A stretch of DNA of 34,620 nt from the IMG/VR virus record IMGVR_UViG_3300007735_000654, positions 1-34,620 of that record. One strand, 5' to 3'. A model generated the notes under the pieces. The model was not told the DNA's origin, searched no databases, and was given only the letters and a program-made list of their open reading frames with translations. The stretch's first letter is position 1. Each line of letters opens with the position of its first letter. The stretch comes from a virus. Positions 14,984-21,898 of this stretch are shown piece by piece. The position numbers were made by a program, and so were the translations under genes.

Positions 14984-15379
14984 TCACCATACCTGATCGA
15001 CGTTTTTGATGCGACCACGAATGTTCACATCACTCAAAATCCGGCATGGCACTTTGTTGATGGTGATCGTCCAACCGTCGGAAGGTCTGGAAATAACCCA
15101 GTCATGAAGGTTTACATCAATCCCTTCGAACCATGAGCTTTCCTCTTCATCTTGGAAAGCCGATGGGCCGAGTTTCACGATGAGACCAACCTTACTTTGG
15201 TAGATATCTTCTTCGGTTGTTCGATCAGTTAAATGAATTCCGCTTTTCGTTTTATTTGGGCGGATGTAAAGCGCGATGAGCACTTGGTTGTTGAAAAGCT
15301 CGAAATCGGAAATGTTTCCGAGTTGTTCGAGCAGCGCGTCACGAGGGTCTTTCTCGTGATACATGGACATTGCAGGCAT
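14984..15379 (-). CDS. GroES-like co-chaperonin (131 aa)
   Basis: The start is ATG 15379 (MPAMSMYHEKDPRD), with GAGGGG 9 nt upstream and 1 nt after the preceding stop; a longer frame overlapping the upstream gene looks spurious. Residues 28-75 read ELFNNQVLIALYIRPNKTKS, GIHLTDRTTEEDIYQSKVGL and IVKLGPSAF, aligning with GroES 'D.V.V.R...ETKSAGGIVL....A.....G.V.AVG'. SGIHL sits at the tip of the mobile loop. Downstream, GIDVNLHDWVISRPSDG matches the GroES 'VKVGD.VIF.DG' strand, and PCRILSDVNIRGRI matches the end. Phage co-chaperonins such as T4 gp31 redirect host GroEL to fold the capsid protein, which fits this position in the head module. Confidence 0.75.
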   Translation of the reverse strand: MPAMSMYHEKDPRDALLEQLGNISDFELFNNQVLIALYIRPNKTKSGIHLTDRTTEEDIYQSKVGLIVKLGPSAFQDEEESSWFEGIDVNLHDWVISRPSDGWTITINKVPCRILSDVNIRGRIKNVDQVW

Positions 15380-15380
15380 A

Positions 15381-15596
15381 TTAATTTTCCCCTCTTTCTT
15401 TAATTCCACTGGCGATGGCATCTGCCTCGTCAATGAATTCAAGAGCTGTTGCCAACCCTTGAATGAGTCCGACTTGCTTTTGATATTGATTGTAATCTTG
15501 AGCAGAGCCAGCCGCGACATTGTCGCGAATTCGGATGTATTCATCCCGGATTGCCGTTTTTAATTCGGCAACAAAACGATCTTTTGTAGTCAACAT
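15381..15596 (-). CDS. Small helical head-region protein (71 aa)
   Basis: MLTTKDRFVAELKTAIRDEY, IRIRDNVAAGSAQDYNQYQK and QVGLIQGLATALEFIDEADA compose an almost wholly helical protein. The 'F...LK..IR.E...(I/R)...(V/I).(A/G)G.A.DY..YQK.VG.I.GL..A' pattern is a known small phage family near the portal/scaffold genes, without assigned function. The stop is 1 nt before the co-chaperonin start. The leader carries two copies of TTTCAGAGGGG (minus strand; plus coordinates 15608-15618 and 15624-15634). Confidence 0.65.
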   Translation of the reverse strand: MLTTKDRFVAELKTAIRDEYIRIRDNVAAGSAQDYNQYQKQVGLIQGLATALEFIDEADAIASGIKERGEN

Positions 15597-15643
15597 ATTT
15601 GTTCAGACCCCTCTGAAAATTTTCCCCTCTGAAACCAATAGTC

Positions 15644-15677
15644 GGACCGGACACCAGAGGGGCTCGATGTCCGGTCC
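15644..15677 (-). terminator. Perfect 10-bp hairpin in the 114-nt spacer
   Basis: GGACCGGACA and TGTCCGGTCC pair perfectly around a 14-nt loop. On the minus strand the downstream bases are GACTATTGG, so there is no U-tract; on the plus strand CTTCTCTC follows. It is the second of two hairpins after the 533-aa gene. More likely an RNA-stability or attenuation element than a full terminator. Confidence 0.5.
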
Positions 15678-15686
15678 TTCTCTCAT

Positions 15687-15705
15687 CGGGCAGGGAGGTT
15701 GCCCG
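15687..15705 (-). terminator. Short GC-rich hairpin directly after the 533-aa gene
   Basis: CGGGCA and TGCCCG form a 6-bp stem with a 7-nt loop, 5 nt past the stop codon of the 533-aa gene on the minus strand. No U-run follows. Together with the 10-bp hairpin next to it, it probably protects or trims the 3' end of the upstream message or partly terminates transcription. Confidence 0.4.
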
Positions 15706-15710
15706 AGAAA

Positions 15711-17312
15711 TTATTTTGCTTTGGCATGTTTTTTGCCATAAGCGTCAATTTTTTCGAGCCGACCCAAACCGCCACCAGCAGCGTGATTGATGACGTGGAT
15801 GGTCCGTCCGCCATTCTTCCGTGGCATCAAACCCGGAGGCGGCATAGGACCGGCTCCAGAGCCACCACCGGGCGGCATCATGCCAGGAGGCGGCATCGGT
15901 GCTCCCATTCCTGCAGGCGGCGTACGGGGCGACAGAGGCGCTGGAACAGGGGCATTGGGCATGCCTTCTTGTTCTTTGTTACGGTGGCCTGCGGCAATGA
16001 CAATGTTCACGTTCATCTTGCCCTTGCCAGATTTGCCGCCTTTTTTGTGCGCTTCACGACCGCCGGTCACGCCCGGGACTTTGCCGGGGTAGCCTTCGCC
16101 GGAGAAAACGCCGCCGCCAGCATATTTCATCGTGCGGCCACCCGAGCACATTTTGCATGAGCAATCATCGCCGTGAGCGGAACCGCCTTTTTTCAAACCT
16201 TTCATCGACTGTTGCTTGTCATGCTTTTTGTCTTCTTTCGACTTTTCCCATTTTTCCATGGAAATGCCGTATTTTTTGGCAAGCAAACGATCTTGGGCTT
16301 CGTCTTTTTTGGAACCTTCCCAATTTTTCACTTTGCCGCCGCGCTTCTGGTTCTGCGGAAGGTTACGCAAATACTGGCGTTGCTCTTCATCAAAAGCTGC
16401 AGCGTTTGCAGCACGTTCAGCATCGAGCGTCGAAGGCTTCAAATAATCATCGATGTCGGTTTTCTTTTTTGGAACTTGACGTTGCTCCGGAGCAACATTT
16501 TTCTGTTCGCTTTTCGGGAGTTTGCGGATCAATTCACCGATCTCATCGCGCCCGGCAACATTGTCTCCGTCCATGCCAGAATGACGTTCGCGGCCTTTTA
16601 TTTTGCCGCCTTTTTTCATCATTCCTGCGGCTTGGCCCATTGAACGGCTTTGCACAGAAACTGGATTATCGCCGACAACGTCGCCGCCGCCGAACTTCTT
16701 GGCTTTTCCGCCAGTCTTCAGACCGCCGACATGCTTTTTGCCTTCGCGGACTTCATTCGCCATTTTTTCATCGCGATTGATCAAATTGTCCGGAGTTAAA
16801 TAGCGTTTTGAACGATCTGATGACTCTTTGCCGATTTTTCCGCCAGAAGCGCGAGCAGGGATTTTGGCTTTTCCAGTCATTTTTTTAAGCGCAAGGTCAA
16901 TCCCTTTTCTGCGGTTTTTCATCTGAATTGGGTTTCCACCTTCTTCAGCTTCTCCTGGAATAGAATAAGTTTCTGCCACAGATTGTTGACCAGAACGATA
17001 GCCTTCAGAATATTCATTGTCACCAAGATTTTTAACTGCACCTTTAATGTATTTTGCGAGTTTACCGCCAGAAGCGCGTGGTTTTCTGTCAGCGCGATGC
17101 ATAGCTTTGTCGCCTTCGGCCTTTCCGATGACCTTGCCGCCTTTTTTGTAGGCACGCTTTGTCAAAGGACGCATGCCCGTTTTCACGTCAGCGTTGAGGG
17201 CTTCGGGTGGCGTCCAGGTGGACGAATCGACTTTTGTTTTTGGATCAGCGGAAGCAAGGCGCTTGGCCTTGGCTTTCATCGCGTCCCGCGCAGTCTGAGC
17301 GGTCTGAGACAT
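15711..17312 (-). CDS. Lys/Gly-rich virion-region protein with repeated K-x-GGK motifs (533 aa)
   Basis: The protein is very basic and low in complexity. At least nine scattered motifs of the form (K/R)xGG(K/R/S) occur: KKGGKV (57), RASGGKL (79), RASGGKIG (154), KTGGKAKK (199), KKGGKIKG (233), KRGGKVKN (323), KKGGSAHG (374), KKGGKSGKG (423) and RKNGGRT (498). HRADRKPRASGGK (72-84) repeats a motif of the 90-aa protein at 11033-11305. CSCKMC (384-389) could bind metal. Residues 433-510 hold MNVNIVIAAG, a Pro/Met/Gly-rich linker and a conserved MPRKNGGRT. It follows the giant 1463-aa gene after a 21-nt gap. Related phages carry similar proteins of unknown function; an internal-virion or DNA-associated role is a guess. 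Confidence 0.7.
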   Translation of the reverse strand: MSQTAQTARDAMKAKAKRLASADPKTKVDSSTWTPPEALNADVKTGMRPLTKRAYKKGGKVIGKAEGDKAMHRADRKPRASGGKLAKYIKGAVKNLGDNEYSEGYRSGQQSVAETYSIPGEAEEGGNPIQMKNRRKGIDLALKKMTGKAKIPARASGGKIGKESSDRSKRYLTPDNLINRDEKMANEVREGKKHVGGLKTGGKAKKFGGGDVVGDNPVSVQSRSMGQAAGMMKKGGKIKGRERHSGMDGDNVAGRDEIGELIRKLPKSEQKNVAPEQRQVPKKKTDIDDYLKPSTLDAERAANAAAFDEEQRQYLRNLPQNQKRGGKVKNWEGSKKDEAQDRLLAKKYGISMEKWEKSKEDKKHDKQQSMKGLKKGGSAHGDDCSCKMCSGGRTMKYAGGGVFSGEGYPGKVPGVTGGREAHKKGGKSGKGKMNVNIVIAAGHRNKEQEGMPNAPVPAPLSPRTPPAGMGAPMPPPGMMPPGGGSGAGPMPPPGLMPRKNGGRTIHVINHAAGGGLGRLEKIDAYGKKHAKAK

Positions 17313-17333
17313 GGGGTTTGAGCTCCGGAGGGG

Positions 17334-20300
17334 TTAGAACAGGCGTCCCTGTTTGCCGCTGAGGGGTGGATCAGAAACTTGCGGCAAGGATCTGATCTTA
17401 TTGAGCGCCTGCTCAATAATCGCGGGATTGTGCTTGATTTTTTCGGATTTGGCAATGGGTCGATCGACCATGCCGCCACGCTTCCATGCTTTTTGATTGT
17501 TCATGATGGATTCATTGGCTTGGGGCGTCGTTTTGAACAAAGGAAGATCAACAGTTGTTGATGTAACATTTTTTCCGGCAGCAACATAACCATCCCAAAG
17601 GGCATTTCTTTGATCGCTTGGAATTGCGGTCCAGGCTCTTGAAATTCTTTCACGAGTTTCATCATTTGTTGGCATAGGCATATTGAGCATTTCAGCAACT
17701 TCTTCAAAACCCGGAGCAGTTTTTGTTTTTGATTCAACCGGAAATTTATAAATTGCCGATTTGCCGATATTTTTGTCATGAGATGCCATTTGTCGCTGAA
17801 TTTCCGGCAACAATGTTTCATCGTAAAACTTTTTCACGCCCGGCTGACCTGACCAGCGTTTGCTTTGCTCCGACCCCGGCGTGACAACGAGGCCATCGTA
17901 GCCACCTTTTGCCATTTCGTGCAGAATCTTTTTCACCATGACTTTGGTCCATTTGTCAGTGTCGCCAACATATGGGCCTTCGGGCGTTGCATCTTTAGCT
18001 TTTTCGTAATTCATTTGAGCTTCAAAATATTTCTTTGAAGCCTCGGTTCTTTTTTTGTGAAGTTCTTCGCCTTCAGTTCCTGCGTAATTGCTAGTTACGA
18101 GATCGCTCCAAGCATTGCGAATTTTGTCATAATCTTCAAATTTAAATTTGTTAAGTTCACGTTCAGCAACTTCATAATCTTCTTCAGCTTGTTTTATTTC
18201 TTCTGGGTCCATTGATTGATGAATAATATTATAAAGCTCTTGCATTTTTAATTCTTCTTTTTTCTTTTGAACTTGATCTTTATATGGTTGAAAATGTTTT
18301 TCTTGTGCTTGATTGAACCATTTATGAAATTTTTTTTCAGCTTCATCGTGTTCTCTGTCTGCTAAATAAAATTCATTTTTCGCATTGTCGATTTTATCCG
18401 CATCCATAAATTTGCCGCGACCTTTTTGGCCCCAGTCACTTTGTGCTTCTTCGAGGTGCAAATATTTTTTGCCTTCCGGAGCGTTTACGTCCGCGAACCG
18501 CAAATGGAAAAGCGGATTGGATTCCGGGAAGTGAGAAGAATATTGAAAATCGTCGCGCTCCGGCTTCCATTGGAGGACGTGTTCACGATAGTTATCGTTT
18601 TCGTCTCTGCCCTTCAACGTGTATCTTTCAAATTTTGGCTGGGCTTTTTGCAAATAACGACGGATTTCATCTTCGTATTCATCGATGAGATAAGATCTTT
18701 TTTTAACAAACAGCTGATTCGGAGTCAATAATTTTCGGTCTTCTTCGAATTCATCCATTCCAGTCAAATTATAAATTGCATCAGCAGAATTATTTCCGAG
18801 AACTTTTTTCATCAGCTCCGGATTCTTCAGCATGTCTCCAGCCAAAGAAGTTTTTGGCCCAACATCGTCTTTGAAATATTTGGCTTCGCGAATGCTTTCT
18901 TCATAATCTTCTTTGTTCGCATCGTTGAGCCTTGCAGCGACACGCTGTTTTGAAATCGTTTTGCTGTCGCCAAATGGCTTCAATTTTCCAATCTCAGCCC
19001 ATTTTAGCTCGTCTTCTTTGACGCCCGGCTGGCCTTTCAAATAATTCACCCAATCATTCGGCGTCATTTCGCTTTTGGGGGCGTTTTCCGCAACTTCCGC
19101 CGCATGGGAATAAGTCCCGAGCACGTTCATCTCGCGCGGTGGGCGATTGTGACCGACTTCTGCAACAGCGGCTTTCGGCGGAGGGGAGCTCGCGCCTTTT
19201 TCATTAACGATTTTGCTTTGCTCAGCGATTTGCTGAGTGTAAAAATCATAATCCGGCGAGCCTTTCGGATATTTTTTCCGTTGTTCGACAAGGTCTTTTA
19301 TGTAGGCTTGCGCTTCTGCGCGACGAGCCGCGAGCGATGGCGTTCCTCCGTCGCCGAATCCCTCAACCTCACCGCCGCGCTGGAAACGCTCTTGACCTTT
19401 TTTTATCGAAGAAATCGCTTTGTCGCTCATTGGGAGGTGATGAACTGAATTAGTCCAGCCATAATCATCAATCGGCAGATCATAAGAATACTTCCCGAAC
19501 TTCAGCGATGGATCATGTTTGTTGATCAGCTTTTGCATGCGCGAAGGCAGCGTTTCATCGTAAGGTTTTATCAAACGTCGATCATTTCCCCACCGTTGCA
19601 TTTGTTTGTCGCCGGGAGTGAAAAGAATACCGTGATAGCCACCGTCCGCCGCTTCTTTCAAAATGCGCTTCAGTCCAAGATCGACCCATTTGTTTGTGTC
19701 GTCGACGTGCGGCCCGGCTTCGACCAATGGAGCCTGCGAGCGAGCAAGAGATTTTTGATGTTCTTTTCTAAATTTTTGATATTCTTTGTGGTCATCAGCA
19801 TCACCGTAAGTCATAATTAATTCACGGAGAGGTGCATTTTCTGCATATCGATTTATTACGCCGCCATCCGGACGAGAAGAAGAAAGGTTTCGAACTTTAT
19901 TCCTGAATGCAAAATCAAATTGATGCAAAGCTTGATCCGCTTCACGGTATTTTTTATTTATTTTATCTTTGTCCGCTTGATTGAACCCGGCATAAGCTCC
20001 GCGCTGGCCCCAGTCCGACTGCAGCTCTTCAATATGCAATAGTTTTTCGCCGTTTGCTCCTTTGCGGTCGCTCATGCGAATGTGAAGCAATGGATTCACT
20101 GCGTCAGGGAAATGCGCGTGTTCTTGAAATCTTTTAGTTTGTGGGTCGTGTTGAAGAACAAGCTCACGATAGTTTTCTTTTGGGCCATCCATTTGATATT
20201 CAGAATGGCGCACTGGAAGATGACCGCCCCAATTTTTTTGTTTTTTTATGTAGCTTTCCAGCTCATGATCCCAATTTTCCGTAAGCCATTCAACGACACT

Positions 20301-21725
20301 TTCGCCAGCGGCTTCTTTTCTTTTTGCATGTTCAAAAAGATGCGCTTGCGGAAGAACTTGCTTAAAAAGACCTGGATCATTTGCCATGTCATGAGCAAGT
20401 TGTTCTAAGCCAAATGGACCACTGTATTCTGAAGGATCTCCGGTGTAGAGCTCTTCAGTGTATGTATCATTCAGCTCGTTAAAATAAGTCGCAACGTCAT
20501 TTTTGTGGACTTTATTATTTTTTCCATAAGTGAAATGAAGATCAGACCATTTCAATTCATCCGGCTTCACTTCGCGCTGCGTCAAATAATTCACCCACTG
20601 GTCGGGCGTCATGCTTTCATTTTGCCCGGTTGCGTCTTGCGCCACTTCAGCAGCCTTGCTGTAAAAACCCAAATTATTTAGTTCGCGATAATTCTCGGGG
20701 TGATCGTCGTCAGCGGAACCGCCGCCGGATTTTTTGATTTCGTCTTGAGCTTTCTTTGCTGTATCTTTCATCTCGTCCCATTCATGCTTGCCATATTCAG
20801 GCAAAGTATTTTCAGCATGATAGTCAAGTAGCTGTTGAAGATTTTCATTGTCAGAAAGGGCTTTAATTTCTTTCGGTTGGAGTGTATGATAATCAAAATA
20901 ATGTTTTAAAAACAATTCAGGATCATGAAGGTCATGGATCATTTTCTTAACATTTTTTGTCGTAGGCTTTTCGCCTGATGATTTTGCATATGAATGCAAT
21001 GCGTCGCGCATCATTTCGTAAGGAACAGTGTGATCATATCCTGCCTCTTCAAAATGATTAAACATTTCTTCGAGATTTTCTTTTATTATCCCAACGACAT
21101 CTGCATTGAATGAATTTTTATCCAATGGCACAGATTCTAATTTGTCAGGGACTTCTTCAAGCGGCAACAGCTTCTTTATGTTCTTTGCCTGATTCGCAAA
21201 AGCAACAGCATTTCTTGCAGTTTCCATGAACCCGCGACGGCTCATGGGCGTTGCGCTGATTTTCTCCGCAGCTTTGCCGAGAATATCTGGCGACGGTTCA
21301 GGGGTTGGCTCAGCAGACTCTGGAGCCGTTGGATTGAGTGCCGGAGCAGGTGCCGCAACAGCCGGGAGATTCGATTCCTGCGGTTTGAACATGTTGAAGA
21401 GAGCACGTTTGGTTGGATCCTTTACGTCGCCGCCGCCGGACTTTTCAGGGAAAAAATCCATTTGCGGTTCGTTCAGGCTGTATTCCTGATCTTTTGATTT
21501 CAAATAATCTTGATAATCAGGATTGCTGAACATGAGGTTCATGAGGCCATAATTCGGATCGCGCTGAGGACGCAAGTTGCGGCGCTTTAACTCAGCGGCA
21601 TAATCCTCGTCTGGCATTGAATAAGATTTTGTTTGCTTCGCGGCGGCTTTTTTCGATCCGCCGCGCTTCAACTCAACTTTCAATGGACGAACGGACTTCG
21701 CGAGCTTGACAACATCTCTTTTCAT
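17334..21725 (-). CDS. Giant virion-region protein with two tandem 'QSDWGQ' domains (1463 aa)
   Basis: The start is ATG 21725, overlapping the preceding TGA. Residues 1-340 are a basic N-terminus, a Pro/Ala/Glu linker and helical sequence. Two homologous blocks follow. Block A (about 351-760) contains FYSKAAEVAQ, MTPDQWVNYL, LLHIEELQSDWGQRG (562-576), KWVDLGLKRILKEAADGGYH, GILFTPG (699-705) and YDETLP (722-727). Block B (about 868-1330) contains TYSHAAEVAE, MTPNDWVNYL, YLHLEEAQSDWGQKG (1088-1102), KWTKVMVKKILHEMAKGGYD, GLVVTPG (1278-1284) and YDETLLP (1301-1307). The pattern E.QSDW.Q.G, then W...(L/V)K(R/K)(I/L)L..A...GYD.(I/L)..T.G..Q..R(W/Y), then YD(E/K)..LP, recurs in very large multidomain phage proteins. 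Its biochemical activity is unknown to me. It lies between the portal and the Lys/Gly-rich protein. An injected or internal virion protein is a reasonable inference. Confidence 0.75.
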   Translation of the reverse strand: MKRDVVKLAKSVRPLKVELKRGGSKKAAAKQTKSYSMPDEDYAAELKRRNLRPQRDPNYGLMNLMFSNPDYQDYLKSKDQEYSLNEPQMDFFPEKSGGGDVKDPTKRALFNMFKPQESNLPAVAAPAPALNPTAPESAEPTPEPSPDILGKAAEKISATPMSRRGFMETARNAVAFANQAKNIKKLLPLEEVPDKLESVPLDKNSFNADVVGIIKENLEEMFNHFEEAGYDHTVPYEMMRDALHSYAKSSGEKPTTKNVKKMIHDLHDPELFLKHYFDYHTLQPKEIKALSDNENLQQLLDYHAENTLPEYGKHEWDEMKDTAKKAQDEIKKSGGGSADDDHPENYRELNNLGFYSKAAEVAQDATGQNESMTPDQWVNYLTQREVKPDELKWSDLHFTYGKNNKVHKNDVATYFNELNDTYTEELYTGDPSEYSGPFGLEQLAHDMANDPGLFKQVLPQAHLFEHAKRKEAAGESVVEWLTENWDHELESYIKKQKNWGGHLPVRHSEYQMDGPKENYRELVLQHDPQTKRFQEHAHFPDAVNPLLHIRMSDRKGANGEKLLHIEELQSDWGQRGAYAGFNQADKDKINKKYREADQALHQFDFAFRNKVRNLSSSRPDGGVINRYAENAPLRELIMTYGDADDHKEYQKFRKEHQKSLARSQAPLVEAGPHVDDTNKWVDLGLKRILKEAADGGYHGILFTPGDKQMQRWGNDRRLIKPYDETLPSRMQKLINKHDPSLKFGKYSYDLPIDDYGWTNSVHHLPMSDKAISSIKKGQERFQRGGEVEGFGDGGTPSLAARRAEAQAYIKDLVEQRKKYPKGSPDYDFYTQQIAEQSKIVNEKGASSPPPKAAVAEVGHNRPPREMNVLGTYSHAAEVAENAPKSEMTPNDWVNYLKGQPGVKEDELKWAEIGKLKPFGDSKTISKQRVAARLNDANKEDYEESIREAKYFKDDVGPKTSLAGDMLKNPELMKKVLGNNSADAIYNLTGMDEFEEDRKLLTPNQLFVKKRSYLIDEYEDEIRRYLQKAQPKFERYTLKGRDENDNYREHVLQWKPERDDFQYSSHFPESNPLFHLRFADVNAPEGKKYLHLEEAQSDWGQKGRGKFMDADKIDNAKNEFYLADREHDEAEKKFHKWFNQAQEKHFQPYKDQVQKKKEELKMQELYNIIHQSMDPEEIKQAEEDYEVAERELNKFKFEDYDKIRNAWSDLVTSNYAGTEGEELHKKRTEASKKYFEAQMNYEKAKDATPEGPYVGDTDKWTKVMVKKILHEMAKGGYDGLVVTPGSEQSKRWSGQPGVKKFYDETLLPEIQRQMASHDKNIGKSAIYKFPVESKTKTAPGFEEVAEMLNMPMPTNDETRERISRAWTAIPSDQRNALWDGYVAAGKNVTSTTVDLPLFKTTPQANESIMNNQKAWKRGGMVDRPIAKSEKIKHNPAIIEQALNKIRSLPQVSDPPLSGKQGRLF
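17736..19124 (-). repeat. Second copy (B) of the tandem QSDWGQ domain
   Basis: Residues about 868-1330 of the 1463-aa protein. Compared with copy A, it carries extra coiled-coil sequence between the QSDWGQ motif and the KW...KKIL helix (about residues 1125-1240). The signature residues E, QSDW, GGYD, TPG and FYDE are all retained. Boundaries are approximate. Confidence 0.7.
19446..20675 (-). repeat. First copy (A) of the tandem QSDWGQ domain
   Basis: Residues about 351-760 of the 1463-aa protein. Collinear with copy B from the 'F/T-Y-S-(K/H)-AAEVA' start to the 'Y.(L/F)P' strand after YDETLP. Amino-acid similarity is clear at the motifs while the DNA has diverged, indicating an old duplication maintained by selection. 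Confidence 0.7.
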
Positions 21726-21898
21726 TGCTCAAAGCTCCTTAAAGTCATTTTCGTTTCGAGCCGTTGACGTTTCCAGAACCCTCTTTTTATTTTCCGGAGG
21801 GCTTTGGTATTATGCAAATAGCAATAGAGCTTCCGCGCATAGCGATTGAAGGCATCGAATTCCGAGCCACCCTTCAGCTTTGCGCGTGTGCCCATCAT
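21722..21898 (-). CDS. Small basic portal-adjacent protein (58 aa)
   Basis: A gene fitted exactly between the portal and the giant gene: its first ATG (21898) overlaps the portal TGA as ATGA, and its own TGA overlaps the ATG of the 1463-aa gene as ATGA. The translation is MMGTRAKLKGGSEFDAFNRY, ARKLYCYLHNTKALRKIKRG, FWKRQRLETKMTLRSFEQ. The layout 'LK.G.E.DA...(W/Y)R(K/R).L.Y.......R.IKR...(K/R)R.R' matches small portal-adjacent proteins of related phages, of unknown function. The double overlap strongly supports translation. Confidence 0.8.
   Translation of the reverse strand: MMGTRAKLKGGSEFDAFNRYARKLYCYLHNTKALRKIKRGFWKRQRLETKMTLRSFEQ

Noticed and set aside
15380-15544. N-terminal extension of the GroES-like gene by 55 codons
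   Set aside because: It lies entirely within the 71-aa gene, lacks GroES similarity, and ATG 15379 has a clear GAGGGG site.
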